Counted from the first letter of the stretch, positions 13,922 through 25,165 are shown. The stretch is 64,000 nucleotides of DNA from Periplaneta americana (GCF_040183065.1 NC_091132.1:160043602-160107601); one strand, 5' to 3'. Numbers and translations: made by a program. The notes: generated from the letters alone by a model not told the origin.

Positions 13922-14463
13922 ATGTGGTATAACGTTTGCTATGTCATATTGTTATGATATATAAGACCTTTGTAGTTCGTTAATTTTGTAAGTTTAAAAT
14001 AGGAAATCTTGCAGTGGAACATTACTGATTCCATTTCATAGCAGCATAATCATGAGAAAATCTGTATTGGTATTATCTCTAACTTGATATTTGTTGTTTT
14101 GCGAACACTGAACTAATAACAAATCATTAAAAGTTCTGCAACAATGTAATTTACAATTGCAAAAGAATATAGGCCTACTAAAAATAACTTTTTCCCTCCA
14201 CTTAATGATAAGGAAACTCCGAGCCAGGTGGATCTGGGATCGGCGTGCAAAGAACCGCATCTGGAGGGCTGGGTTCGACGTGTAGTGAACTGTATCTGGA
14301 AGGCTTGGGTTCGACGTACAGAATACAAGTCGCATTGTTGATGGGTGTGTGGTTAACAATAGAAATAAATATTAGAATATATAAGCCTGCACGTGAGCAC
14401 ATACAAATACATATCATACTGATAACATGCAAGTATACACTGGAGGGTCGGACATGACACTCT

Positions 14464-14544
14464 CCTATCGATGAAAATCTCGTCCTCTGCCTTCACTTCC
14501 ACCGTTGGTTCCTCATTCAATTTGTGCAAATCACTCTGCTCTTC
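14464..14544 (-). CDS. ZNF family third coding exon, donor altered
   Basis: Acceptor TGTTTTTAG is followed in phase 0 by EEQSDLHKLNEEPTVEVKAE then DEIF. This is the short linker exon of this ZNF family; the plus-strand gene has its counterpart at 47492. It adds one more psi-K-x-E site (VKAE). Its sisters end ..GAG AG|GTAA in phase 2, which is what the finger exon at 13225 needs. Here the sequence is ..GAT AG|GAGAGTGTC, so the expected GT is not at the right place. A GT six bases on would leave the wrong phase. Together with the breaks in the finger exon this suggests the locus is dead or mis-spliced. The 3' limit given is the expected splice position, plus or minus 3 bases. Confidence 0.7.
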
Positions 14545-15260
14545 CTAAAAACACAGAGCAAACACAACAGAAAGATAGCACAATTTACATTAACAAAAGC
14601 GCATCAATTTTAGATGCCACAGAATTCCGTTGAAGTCATATTAGCCCTACCAGAGTTTAGGTAAAATAAGAGAAATCTTGGGGCAGATTTTTCATGGGAT
14701 AATTCTTTTCCTTATACAACAGCGTTTTCCGCCATTTTTGAACATGTGGCACAATAAACGCGTAATTAAAAATCCTGCAGCATATAACATAAACCTGCTG
14801 TTTCCAAGTAGGACGGGAATTTTGAGGGTTTTAGGAGGGAATGATTGCTACAAAATACAGATAAATCAGATAAATTTACATAGGCATTGTTACATTAAAC
14901 GAAATAGTTTTAATTTTAGACTCACTATTTCTCAGTCAACATACCAGGCAATAAATGTGAAAAGTCAAGATGCAAGAAAAAAAAATGTAGAGAAGAGAAA
15001 CAAAATATATATCATTCACAAATTCAACTAAGACAATTAATGTACCTTTATTTAAAAACTATGATAGACATGCAAAATTTAATGACAGAGAATTATACCA
15101 GCGGAAAATTGTGTGATAATTATGGATGTTTATTTTTAATTTGTTATTTAGAAAATTCGAAAACATAAAATACCATCACATGTGTTGGTAAGTATTTACC
15201 GAGCGAAACATTTTCTTTCATAAAGACAAATAAATATTCAATTGTGATTGCATTAAATTA
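14545..15260. other. Intron; no further feature seen
   Basis: AT-rich. The frame 14678-15031 has no recognisable motif and is not supported. Confidence 0.5.
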
Positions 15261-16205
15261 ATTACTTACTTAATTACAAATGGCTTTAAAGGAATCCGGA
15301 GGTTCATTCCCGGCCTCACATAAGCCCAACATCGGTCCCTATCCTGTCCAAGATTAATCCAGTCTCTATCATCATATCCCACCTCCCACAAATCCATTTT
15401 AATATTATCCTCCCATCTACGTCTTGGCCTCCTCGAAGGTCTTTTTCCCTTCGGCCTCCCAACTAACACTCTACAGTATATGCATTTCTGGATTCGCCCG
15501 TACGTACTGCATGCCCTGCCCATCTCAAACGTCTGGATTTAATGTTCCTAATTACGTCACATGAAGAATACAATGCATGCAGTTCTGCATTATTCTCCAT
15601 TCTCCTGTAATTTCATCCCTTTTAGCCCCAAATATTTTTCTAAGCACCTTATTCTCAAACACCATTAATCTCTGTTCCTCTCTCAAAGTAAGAGTCCAAG
15701 TTTCAGAACCATACAGAACAACCGGTAATATAACTGTTTTATAAATTCCAGCTTCTCAATGTATAATAACAGGCATTTCCCATTTTTATTGTGTGTTTAA
15801 TTCCTCCCGACTGACATTTATATTTATTACTGTTCCTCCAAGATTTTTTTTTAATTTTTCCACCTCTTCGAAAGATAAATCTCCAATTTTTATATTTCCA
15901 CTTCGTAGAATATTCTGAACACGAGACATATTCATATACTTTGTCTTTACGGGATTTACTTCCAAACCTATCCCTTTACTTGGTTCAAGTGAAATTTCCG
16001 TGTTTTCCCTAATCGTTTTTTTGGATTTTCTCCTCACATATTCACGTCATCCGCATAGGCCAGAAGCTGATGTAACCCGGTCAATTCTAGACCCTCTGCG
16101 TTATCCTGAACATTTCTAATGCCATATTCTAGAGTGAAATTAAAAAGTAAAGGTGATAGTGCATCTCCTTGCCTTAGCCCGCAGTGAATTGGAAAAGCAT
16201 CAGAC
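15261..16205 (-). mobile_element. RTE-like LINE copy, truncated at both domains, broken
   Basis: Same family as 4969. On the minus strand: [12 protein letters not shown]-like sequence at the left-hand limit near 16200, YADD degraded near 16050, EVEKLKKNLGGTVININVS, then after frame breaks GRPKGKRPSRRPRRRWEDNI and the C-terminal tail. It ends in TAAG-type repeats at 15261. The 5' end is cut where the SINE fragment at 16212 begins. Confidence 0.85.
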
Positions 16206-16211
16206 ATTTAA

Positions 16212-16370
16212 GTGGTTTTTTACGACACTGTCAACTGTAATGGCTATGTACCGCCTGAGCAAAATAAAGGTGATAATGGCAGCGAAATGAATCCAGGGTC
16301 CAGCGCTGAAAGTTAGTCAGCATTTGTTCTCAATTGTTTATAGGATAAACCCAGAAAAAACTTCAACCAG
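16212..16370 (-). mobile_element. SINE family 1 copy split by a Harbinger-like element
   Basis: The SINE body (ACGACACTGTCAACTGTAAT through AAAACTTCAACCAG) stops at 16370 and resumes as GGTAACTT at 17718-17725. In intact copies CAACCAGGTAACTT is continuous, so the element between was inserted into this SINE. The tRNA head beyond is lost. Confidence 0.8.
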
Positions 16371-17714
16371 GGGCCTGTTTCTCAAAACTCATGGACTAGT
16401 ATTACTAGTCTGTACATTACTAATATTAGTTTATTTTACAAGTCTGTGTTTCTAGAAACTACAAGGGTAAAGTAGTTGTTACCAGTTCACAGACTAGTAA
16501 TATTTGTCGATTTCACCAGTTCATAAGTGATTCTGTTTCTCAAAATGCTAATCTAGTTGATTATACTAGTATTCAACGGATATATTCCTACAAGACTCTA
16601 AAGACTGGTGATTTCTATATCATCAGTTACCATTGACAACCTCTCTCAGATAATCAAAACAAAATGTTGTAATTATTTTTTTAAATATAAGCTTATGTGA
16701 TTTAGTGATTCCGATTGAAGTGATGAAGTTGTTGTGATAAGAGCTAAAACTATATAGAGAAGACAAAATTATTATTCCTTTACTGGAGCATTATTTAAAT
16801 ATAATGAACAGTTTAGGTAAAGTGCTGAAAAGCTTGGATAGTTGTTAAATATAGTGGGACTTGCCATAACAGGATAAACAAATAGAAGTCATGAATTATC
16901 AGCAAAGTTTCAAATGCAAATTGTTGATTATTTTCCAATGCCTCTGTCCTAGGCCAGCAACACTTGCAGAATTTTTTCCTAATATTCTAATACCAATTCA
17001 TCAACTGCAGTAATTTTTGCTGGCTTTCCTCCTCCACTGCCAGTTCTTCTGACATTGTCAACTTCAGTCTACAAATTAAATATAAAACGACACTAATTTA
17101 TGAATAGATCAAATGTAAAACCGAAAAAAAATAGCGAATTTTTCATCTAGTCATAAGTGGCATTCATGTGGGCACTATATTCACTAACTACATAATATGT
17201 TCATATTATGATACTGTGAACTTGAATTGGTACTTATCAAAGTTGCTTTCTTAATGTTGTCCCTAACATATGCATAAACTTTGTTCTGAGGTACCGGTAA
17301 CTGTTCCATAGCCTCACACATTATAAAATTGTTTCTCCATTGGTTTACTTTATCATTTTTTGTTTATATGCTTGGAAAAGCACCGAATAATATATGCTTT
17401 GATTCATTAATCATATTGAGAATAGTTAATTTGCTTCCAACTGATGGAATTTCAACCGAAAAGAGAAATCACAACCTAAACACAAACAACTTAGCTTTCT
17501 AACCTCAAATAACACTACAGTACCTACCAATGACTATAAAGAAATGAACTCAATCAGCTGACTAGTGAAAGATCATGTGACTAGTGAAAGATTGTCACAA
17601 GTTACTAGACTGGTAAAATAGTTTGAGAAACAGAATCTACTAGAGCTGATGAAATATACTCTGGTAACTGGTAACTGGTGAACTATTAAACTAGTATTTT
17701 TGAGAAACAGGCTC
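16371..17714. mobile_element. Harbinger-like non-autonomous element, copy 1
   Basis: 1344 bp bounded by GGGCCTGTTTCTCAAAACTC and its inverse (TTTTTGAGAAACAGGCTC). The 3-bp target duplication was CAG (right copy now CCG). Internally, near 17000-17060 on the minus strand, a decayed frame reads VRRTGSGGGKPAKITAVDEL, which resembles the end of the Myb/SANT-like protein that Harbinger transposons encode beside their transposase. No transposase is left. Copy 2 at 32009 is highly similar throughout, so both come from one internally deleted parent. Confidence 0.75.
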
Positions 17715-17725
17715 CCGGTAACTTT

Positions 17726-18384
17726 TACATTACGGTCTATAATGGTCTGATTCAGTTTGCTTTTGATAGTACTTCTCTGCTCATAATACCGGCAGTTAAC
17801 GAACACATTCTATTGATAATTAAATGTTGAGGATATGTGGTTAACAATATTAATACTGTCTAATTTATTCCAGTTTAGCTCCATAATTTCTGCCAGGCAA
17901 TATCATGTAGTATGAAATTATACTAAAGTTCCAGAATACAAAAATGCCTTTGCTATAACCATAATAATCATTACACAGTAGATAAAAAACTCGTTCAACC
18001 ATTTCGTGAACTCGGTAACTTGAAAAGAGTAAATAAAATAAACAGTAGCTTCATGCAAGCTCTCTGCCTGCACATATATATCAGAACATTTTGTCAAATT
18101 CAGAACCTATTCTGGAATGTACTCAAAATAAGCTATATACTTAATCTTAAATTTACAAAATATATTTTCTCTACGGGTAAAATAATGTTCTACAGAAGAT
18201 AATTGCAAATACATAAATACTTGAAAACAATGGGTGAACAACACATGAAGACAGGTGATAACGGTTCCACATACATCTAAAGCAAACTCAATTATTTGGA
18301 AACGGTAAAAGGTATTGACAATCTTAGACAAAGACACAGAAAAGACAAAAAGAGGTCGTGCCCTTAAGAATAACATTTTCTCAA
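17726..18384. other. No gene recognised
   Basis: AT-rich. Short frames at 18020-18202 and 18107-18376 have no recognisable motif. Confidence 0.5.
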
Positions 18385-19175
18385 AGATATAGTCCGGATC
18401 AGCTTACTTAATACCCTAAGGGTGAAACCTAATCATTTTTCCCCTATTACTACATATCCTAGTGGATTATGGTGATTTTCTAGTTTGAACGTTGAATTTT
18501 CTTTTGCCAACTTCGTTTCGAATTTCAATATTGAGAAATATTACAACTGGTAGTAACTTTCTAACTGTAATGTTGGCAGCAAAAACAGCTCTTGTCGGTA
18601 GTACAAATTCTGAAAAATTAAATTGTTCCTAGATTTCTGATCCCATTACTGGAAGCTAGTTAAATTCGAAAATAATAATAATTAAGTAATATTAGCATTA
18701 CATTAATACATAATAGTTATTTTATGTGTTGCCTTGCGGTCACAATTCAAGATTATAGTCAGAGAAGTGTACAAAATAAAACATATGGTGTGATACATGC
18801 ACTTGGGTGATCAATAGAAAATGGGCACGGAGACAGAAATTGTAACTAGAAAGCAAAATTATTGGGAGTAAGTATACATTCGATTTTCGGAGTTAGTACT
18901 AATCATTTTACGTGATTAAACAAAATATATTTTTAGGTTAGGTCTCGTGAATCGTAAACAGTTTAGTCAAAGCAATGAATTTCATGTTGTCAGACAAAAT
19001 ATATGTTAATATTAAATCATATGAATCCACTAATTTACAACATAATGTGCGAGAGGTCCAGGAGGAAAATATAGGCCTACTCTTTCACAAATAATTGAAC
19101 CATTCAGAAAACGCCTATCAACATAAAGATGAGATGTGGCAAATAAATAAATAATAGTGTATTATTATTATTATT
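18385..19175 (+). repeat. Dispersed ~0.8-kb repeat of unknown kind, copy 1
   Basis: It aligns in the same orientation with 63128-63961. Both start near ATACCCTAAGGGTGAAACCT, share TTTTGCCAACTTCGTTTCGA and TTAGGTCTCGTGAATCGTAA, and end in AACATAAAGATGAGATGTGG followed by (ATT)n. There is no open frame and no terminal repeats that I can see. The microsatellite end suggests a retroelement 3' end. Confidence 0.7.
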
Positions 19176-19867
19176 ATTATTGCACTTGGAATTGTGATTT
19201 TACTCTCTTTGGTGATATCTGGTATTAGTTGGCAACACTGAAGAGATGGCCAAATTAGCCTGTTAGAAACACGAGACGATAAAAGTCACCCTCGGCTCTC
19301 TTTTTGCGCATGCGCCATCGGTGTAGTATTTCCGCTTCCGGTGTGATGCTGGGCCTCGTTGTAAGCATAAAAATTGTTTTATTCACCGCATTCTAGATTC
19401 ACCTTCGTCACGATCATATATTATTTACATTTGGGTGATACAAGTTACGTAAGTATAATAATAGTGCATTGATAGATTTCACAATTATTACTCCAGCTCC
19501 TGTTATCCAAGTCAAACGTTATTTTCGTATAATTGTATTCCAGAATATTTCCTCATAAGTCTTGATAGGCTATATGTATTAAGAGTTAATTTCTGTTGGT
19601 AGTATTGATATTAAACTTGGCTAACACAATATTCCATCTACAACTTCAGAGGGGCGGTAAGAACTAGCGCTGAGGTAGTTCTGGATATTTCAACTGTAAA
19701 CCAACTTACGAATCTCGTGATATGCAAATAATTATCACCAAACGTAGGTGCCAACTTCAGACACTTTGTGTCCAAATTTATAAAACCAGGGGCATCACAT
19801 CCAGTAAAATTAAGAGTGATCTCAACCTTGTTAACAATTCGAAGAGATATTCCTATGTAAATAAAGC

Positions 19868-20084
19868 GGCGAAACTAGCGCTGAAGTAGTTCTGGTGATT
19901 TCGGAAGTGAAAATTGTTGAATTTATAAGGGTTTCTTTTTATGTAGATACAGTTGATCGTATATGCATCATAGACAAATATATGCATGGCGTAACAAAAC
20001 CCTAAACTAACCAAATCTAACCTGTCACAGATTCGTATATGCAACATGTATATAAGCGGGCAACTACTTCAGCACTAGTTTAGC
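19868..20084. mobile_element. Nested MITE with ~24-bp TIRs
   Basis: GGCGAAACTAGCGCTGAAGT at the left is inverted at the right as ACTTCAGCACTAGTTTAGCC. A related single end lies at about 19660-19685 (ACTAGCGCTGAGGTAGTTCT). It sits inside the long-TIR element. Confidence 0.7.
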
Positions 20085-20624
20085 CAAAAATTGAATTCAT
20101 TTGTTTGAAAGATGAAGTCTATAGAGAGTAGTGGTTTGGTTCGACTGGAACATCTCGGAAAAAAGAAGATATATATATATATTTTTTATTATTACCGGTA
20201 TAGACCTATATTCAGTATTATTTATTATTCCACAGTTGAGTAACAAAATGGACAAGGAACCATCCAAAAGAATAAATCGGGACACCCTTAGAACAATAGC
20301 ATTTTAAATATCATGGTAAATTAGGAAACATACCACTAACTTTATGAGTTCCTGTAGGCCCTAAATGTTTTTATCCATCTAAATCACTGATAGTGGAGGT
20401 CAGCTGTCGAACATGCTAGTAAAGCAATTCACAATGCCAATATCTTTCCTGAATTTGAGATTGGTGAATCTTCACACATGCAACAGAGTGACTCCACTTC
20501 TCTATCCATGATCCACATTTTTGTAGTTCAGTTCACATCTATGAACTATTGGGATCGAACAGTAATGGTCCTAAGTCTTACCAAGCGGAAATAACACAGA
20601 GCTAACAGTTAATTAACAGTGTAT

Positions 20625-20924
20625 GGTAATTATGTAGTAATAATCGGCCAGGCCTCCATATTCCCGCAATAGAGGTCCAGGGCACCTTCGTTATCATATG
20701 TATTTTCTTTTATTAAATTTCGTTTGTATATGATTAACTTGTCATCCAGTGTCCACTTTACACCCTGGATCTCTGTTGTAGTAAGATGATGGCCTGGCTG
20801 ATATGACCTGTCGATGGTTTGTTTCTACACAATTATTAAAATATATGTATATACTTGGTAATGTATCTATCCTGGATCTCTATTACGGGGAGATGGCCTG
20901 GCTAATGATTACTACTTAATTACC
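20625..20924. mobile_element. Nested inverted-repeat element 2
   Basis: GTAGTAATAATCGGCCAGGC at the left pairs with GCCTGGCTAATGATTACTAC at the right, arms about 50 bp. A third partial copy of the arm (CTGGATCTCTGTTGTAGTAA) lies at about 20765-20805. Non-coding. Confidence 0.65.
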
Positions 20925-21805
20925 CAAAATTTAAAACTAACCATTATCAACACTCGTTTTTAGGTTGATTTTTTTTTGTTATGATCGTCGTCGTAGGTGT
21001 GTGCTCGTTAATTGATTAGCAACGGCTATATAACTACTGATAATGGATAAATGCTTAATAAAGAAAATTGTCCCCACTGAAAGTGCAGTGAACGGGAATA
21101 CAATGATAAATTGGGTTATATTAATGACAGTGAAACTAATGGCTCATCGTCGGGTGGCGATCAAAACTTTGTAATTCCAAAACTGGAAATTTTACGAGAG
21201 AAAGATATAATATTACTGATACGATATCATGTTCACGTGCTCTATTTTATGTACATGTCTTAAATGTCTGTTTAAATTCGACTGTTTACTAAATATGGTA
21301 CTGCAATGTTTGCATACCACAGGCATTATTACAGAAGTTTGAAAACTAATCCATCAATCTCGAATGAAAGTAAAAGAAATCCAGTTCACAATTACTGCGG
21401 TAAATAAAACATTTTTATGCTTACAACGGGGCTCAGCGTCACACCGGAAGCGGAATTTCTTCACCGATAGCGCATGCGCAATAAAGGGAGCCGAGGGTGA
21501 CTTTTATCGTCTCGTGTTAGAAACTGCTCTTACGTGATCCTCACTATACTGAGGGGATGAGTAGGTTGGCAATCATTAAGAGGAAGTATAAAAAGCAATT
21601 TCGTTTTCATAATTGAAACAAAAAGAGATAACAGTTCAACATTAGTTCTCTGGAACATAACATGACTTGTAATAGTAAACAGTGATAAGTCTTTTTGTCT
21701 CCATCATACAGTGAAAGGCACTGCAAGTACTCTTGAAAAGAGGCAGTGTCCTTTACAGTGGAGGAAGAAGAAGAAAATACAGTTTATTCCTTGTGCTCCA
21801 CTCAC

Positions 21806-21943
21806 CTCTGGTTCATGTTTGACCACAGGAAATGAATCTGGTACCGGATCTTCCTCAAATTTCACCTCTGATAAGGGATCATGGCTCTGATCCACATATT
21901 CTTCTTTTATACCAGTCACATGGTGATACAGGAACCTCAATTC
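21806..21943 (-). CDS. ZNF family second coding exon (copy 21.9k)
   Basis: 138 bp, phase 0-0, acceptor TTTGTACTGCAG and donor GAG|GTGAGT. The reading is ELRFLYHHVTGIKEEYVDQS, then SEVKFEEDPVPDSFP and VVKHEPE. Three psi-K-x-E motifs (IKEE, VKFE, VKHE) are intact. It is one of two adjacent second exons, with 23918-24055, that could serve the minus-strand finger exon at 13225. Splicing both in series would keep frame, because each is an exact multiple of three in phase 0. Whether they are alternatives, used together, or unused cannot be told from sequence. Confidence 0.75.
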
Positions 21944-22255
21944 CTGCAGTACAAAGAGACGTCTTCAACCAGCAATTTCTTACACGGTGTTAAAAGATGA
22001 CTTCTCACGTTACAAACTCCTCTCTATATGTCCGCAACACCTTGACATTACGATTAATAGTGCCAGGTTTGAAATGCATATTCAAATTTCTCATGCGAAA
22101 ATATTTTTAGACATGTTATGAATATTTTGCAATTCATTTTGATTAATTTTCAGAAAAATCTATGATATATAATACGAATATTTATTTTCAGTCAATGACT
22201 TTACTATTAATATATATAAGGTGCAAGTCCTTACATTACATGATTTAATATTTAT

Positions 22256-22290
22256 GAACGTTTTCGTTGGTTTCATACCACCATCATCAG
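22256..22290 (-). ncRNA. Hammerhead ribozyme-like motif (left arm)
   Basis: On the minus strand CTGATGA (22290-22284) is followed by a stem-loop closed by CCAAC, then GAA and the self-complementary AACGTT, then C, the usual cleavage base. Stem II is GTTGG-like with one mismatch (GGTGG) in this copy. Stem I is weaker than in the right arm. Confidence 0.5.
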
Positions 22291-22316
22291 ATACAACATT
22301 TTATACAGCAATATCT

Positions 22317-22982
22317 TCACTTACTTACTTACAAATGGCTTTTAAGGAACCCAAAGGTTCACAGCCGCCCTCACGTAAGCCCGCCATCGGTCCCTATCCT
22401 GTGCAAGATTAATCCAGTCTCTATCATCATACCCCACCTCCCTCTCAAATCCATTTTAATATTATCCTCCCATCTACGTCTCGGCCTCCCCAAAGGTCTT
22501 TTTCCTGTGTTGTGTAACTTTCTCCATTCTCCTGTAACTTCATCCCCCTTAGCCCCAAATATTTTCCAAAGCACCTTATTCTCAAACATCCTGAACCTAT
22601 GTTCCTCTCTCAGAGTGAGAGTCCAAGTTTCACAACTATACAGAATAACCGGTAATATAATTGTTTTATAAATTCTAACTTTCAGATTTTTAGACAGCAG
22701 ACTGGATGATAAGAGCTTCTCAACCGAATAATAACACGCATTTCCCATATTTATTCTGCGTTTAATTTCCTCCCGAGTATCATTTATATTTGTTACTGTT
22801 GCTCCATGATATTTGAATTTTTCCACCTCTTCGAAGGATAAATCTCCAATTTTTATATTTCCATTTCGTACAAAATTCTCGTCACGAGACATAATCATAT
22901 ACTTTGTCTTTTCGGGATTTACTTCCAAACCGATCACTTTACTTGCTTCAAGTAAAATTTCCGTTTTTTCCCTAATCCTTTT
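22317..22982 (-). mobile_element. RTE-like LINE copy inserted in the Penelope-like arm
   Basis: Minus strand: [40 protein letters not shown], then a jump from KLHNT to GKRPLGRPRRRWEDNIKMDL, showing an internal deletion of the HALYSSPD...VGRPE segment. The tail is (TAAG)n at 22317. The other arm of the host element is uninterrupted at the matching point (CAATATCATCACTAACAGG), proving the order of insertion. Confidence 0.85.
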
Positions 22983-23407
22983 CATCACTAACAGGTGCAT
23001 ATGTCTCTACAAACCAAAATACAATATATATTAATGAACATACAATATGATTAAAACATGATAAAAACCAACATAATTAGGATATAAATGCGTCTTTCTT
23101 GAGTGACTACACCCTACTGTCAAATAATTAAAAGCACACGTGTGATTACAATACTTGTACAAATATGTTTGCAGGACTTCACTGATAAAATAATAAGAAA
23201 TAAAATGAAATCTGTATACTATATTGTGTGAAGAGATGCATTACAGTCTTTGAACTATGTTAACTGAAAAAAAAAATCATTTGACATAATGATGTTGGTT
23301 TTTATCATGTTTTTATCATATTGTATGCTTATTAATATATATTGTATTTTGGTTTGTAGAGACATATGTACCTGTTAGTGATGATATTGCTATATAGAAT
23401 GTTGTAG

Positions 23408-23442
23408 CTGATGATGTTGGTATGAAACCAACGAAAACGTTC
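23408..23442 (+). ncRNA. Hammerhead ribozyme-like motif (right arm)
   Basis: CTGATGA (23408-23414), then GTTGG / loop TATGAAA / CCAAC as a perfect 5-bp stem II (23416-23432), then GAA, a palindromic AACGTT (stem III, as in minimal hammerheads that dimerise) and C at 23442. Flanking bases form a ~9-bp stem I (AATGTTGTA with TACAATATT, one G-U). One extra T (23415) sits between CTGATGA and stem II, so activity is uncertain. Confidence 0.55.
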
Positions 23443-23670
23443 ATACAATATTAAATCATGTAATGTATGGACTTGCACCTTATATATATTAATAGTAAAG
23501 TCATTGACTGAAAATAAATATTCGTATTATATGTTATGAATGTCTTTGATAATACGAAAAGCTCATTGCGCAGATTTAGATCATTACTACATATAATTTA
23601 CTACTGTGCATATATTGTAGCATATTTTCAAGGTTGTGTTGGACTAAAACCAAAATTTGAGTTGTTTTGC

Positions 23671-23702
23671 AAAAATAAATAAATAAATAAATAAATAAAA
23701 AT
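23671..23702. repeat. (AAAT)n microsatellite
   Basis: Seven to eight AAAT units. Confidence 0.9.
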
Positions 23703-23917
23703 AAGACTCTGGATTGTTCTGTTGTCAGCAAAATATTTTTTGTTGACTGTATTGGATGGCTAGAAATTACGTGTATGAAAGAGAACTGTGAAAAACCACC
23801 AGTCCTTGCATTTGTTCCATTGCTCAAACATTATACCATTGAGCTACCTCACACTTCGACAGCAAGCTTTTGGCATTCAATTCAATTCAATTTATTTGGC
23901 CATTAGACAGCACTCAC

Positions 23918-24055
23918 CTCAGGTTCACGTTTCACCAAGAGGAACGAAATTGGCAGCGGATCTTCCTCAAATGTTATCTCAGAGCTGAGAACTTGGCTGT
24001 GGTCCTCATATTCCACCTTTATAGCAGTCACATGATGATCCAAAATATTCCGTTC
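23918..24055 (-). CDS. ZNF family second coding exon (copy 24.0k)
   Basis: 138 bp, phase 0-0, acceptor TGTACTGCAG and donor GAG|GTGAGT. It reads ERNILDHHVTAIKVEYEDHS, then SSEITFEEDPLPISF and LVKREPE. Two psi-K-x-E motifs remain (IKVE, VKRE); the middle one has lost its lysine (ITFE). The surrounding intron is duplicated at 2.6 kb and 21.9 kb, so this is one product of a segmental amplification. Confidence 0.75.
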
Positions 24056-25165
24056 CTGCAGTACAAAGACACATCTTAAATGAGCAATTTATTACAGTGT
24101 TACAAGACAACTTCTAACTTTACAAGTTGTCCTCTATGTGTTCGCATGCCACAGTATGATCACAAACCACAGCATGTGCTTTATATTATGATGAATAAGG
24201 CCAGGAATCATAATCAAATGCATATTTTCATGCAAAAACATTTGTTATACATGTTATTAACGTCTGCGATGATGAATATGCAAAGTTAACTCTTCACACT
24301 TGTTTAATATTTAGGCCATTACTGCATATAATATATTGTTGTGCATTATATTGTAGCATATCTTCAACATTGTGTTAGATTAGCAACAATATTTGCGTAG
24401 TATCTTAAAGACAATATATTTTGCCTATTTTCATTCCATTATGTCCTACGGAATAATATTTTGGGGAAATTCTGCAGATAGTAAAAATATATTCTTATTA
24501 CAGAAAAGAGCCATTAGAATAATAGTTGGAACAAAGGCTAGAGAATCATGTAGATTATTTTAAAAAAATGAGGGATTCTAATCTTAACAAATCAATACAT
24601 ATACTCTACAATAAATTTCCTCTTATGTAATAAAGAAAACTTTCCAACTAACTCAGCCATACATAGTATAAATACCCGCAGAAGGAATGATTTTCATACG
24701 CCATCATCAAATTTATCATGCTATCAAAGGGCGATAAAAATGTTCAATAGTCTTCCTGAAGACATTAAGAATCATAGCCAAAACCCTGCATTATTTAAGG
24801 TAAAACTAAAAAATTACTTAATATCTCACACTTTCTATTCTGTAGATGAATTCTTGACATTTCACAGTACTGTGTAAATATTATAATACTATTAAATGGT
24901 AAACATATTACATTATATAAAATATGGTTATTAAGGTATTAATTCTGTACATATTTCGTATTTGCATTTTATTTGTATTGCATTTTTTTGTTAAACGTAA
25001 GAATTGGACATGTTCTTTATTCTATGCTATAAAGCAAATGTAAGAATATTATGGAACGAATAAATCTATCTATCTATCTATCTATCTAGTAAAAAAAAAA
25101 CAATAAGGCTCTGGATTATTCTGTTGTCAGTACATAATATTTTTTGGTTGACTGTACTCGATCCC
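24056..25165 (-). repeat. Duplicated intron segment, with LINE insertion
   Basis: Same segment as 2723-3230, with a LINE between 24413 and 25091. Similarity resumes exactly after the LINE tail (ACAATAAGGCTCTGGATTAT). Confidence 0.7.
24413..25091 (+). mobile_element. Jockey/CR1-like LINE 3' end with (TCTA)n tail
   Basis: The plus strand reads HSIMSYGIIFWGNSADSKNI then LLQKRAIRIIVG, and later RRNDFHTPSSNLSCYQRAIK, FNSLPEDIKN and LKNYLISHTFYSVDEFL. This is the C-terminal end of a non-LTR reverse-transcriptase protein. The frame is broken between these blocks. A short 3' UTR ends AATAAATCTATC and (TCTA)n at about 25066-25088. It lacks everything upstream of the last ~150 residues. Confidence 0.8.

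Larger units (their letters stand above)
19271..21515. mobile_element. Long-TIR DNA transposon, MULE-like, non-autonomous
   Basis: 2245 bp with ~120-bp terminal inverted repeats starting ACGAGACGATAAAAGTCACC at both ends. It is flanked by a perfect 9-bp duplication GTTAGAAAC (19262-19270, 21516-21524). A 9-bp duplication with long TIRs fits Mutator-like elements. No transposase frame is visible. The TIRs contain TGCGCATGCGC (NRF-1/Ewg-like palindrome) and CCGCTTCCGGT (ETS-like) motifs. Two smaller inverted-repeat elements are nested inside it. Confidence 0.75.
22124..23530. mobile_element. Penelope-like element remnant: inverted terminal repeats with hammerhead motifs
   Basis: Two ~235-bp arms in inverted orientation (22167-22316 plus 22983-23080 against 23285-23530) surround a ~200-bp centre. 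The left arm is preceded by an unpaired ~43-bp tail (22124-22166). The whole is flanked by an 11-bp direct repeat ATGTTATGAAT (22113-22123, 23531-23541). Inverted long repeats, a one-sided tail, a variable-length target duplication and a hammerhead-like motif in each arm together point to a Penelope-like retroelement without its coding region. A RTE-like LINE has inserted into the left arm. It sits in the intron next to the 21.9-kb exon. Confidence 0.6.

Noticed and set aside
14036-14457. Four overlapping frames upstream of the third exon
   Set aside because: They overlap one another on both strands and none shows a motif. Only the short third exon is supported there.
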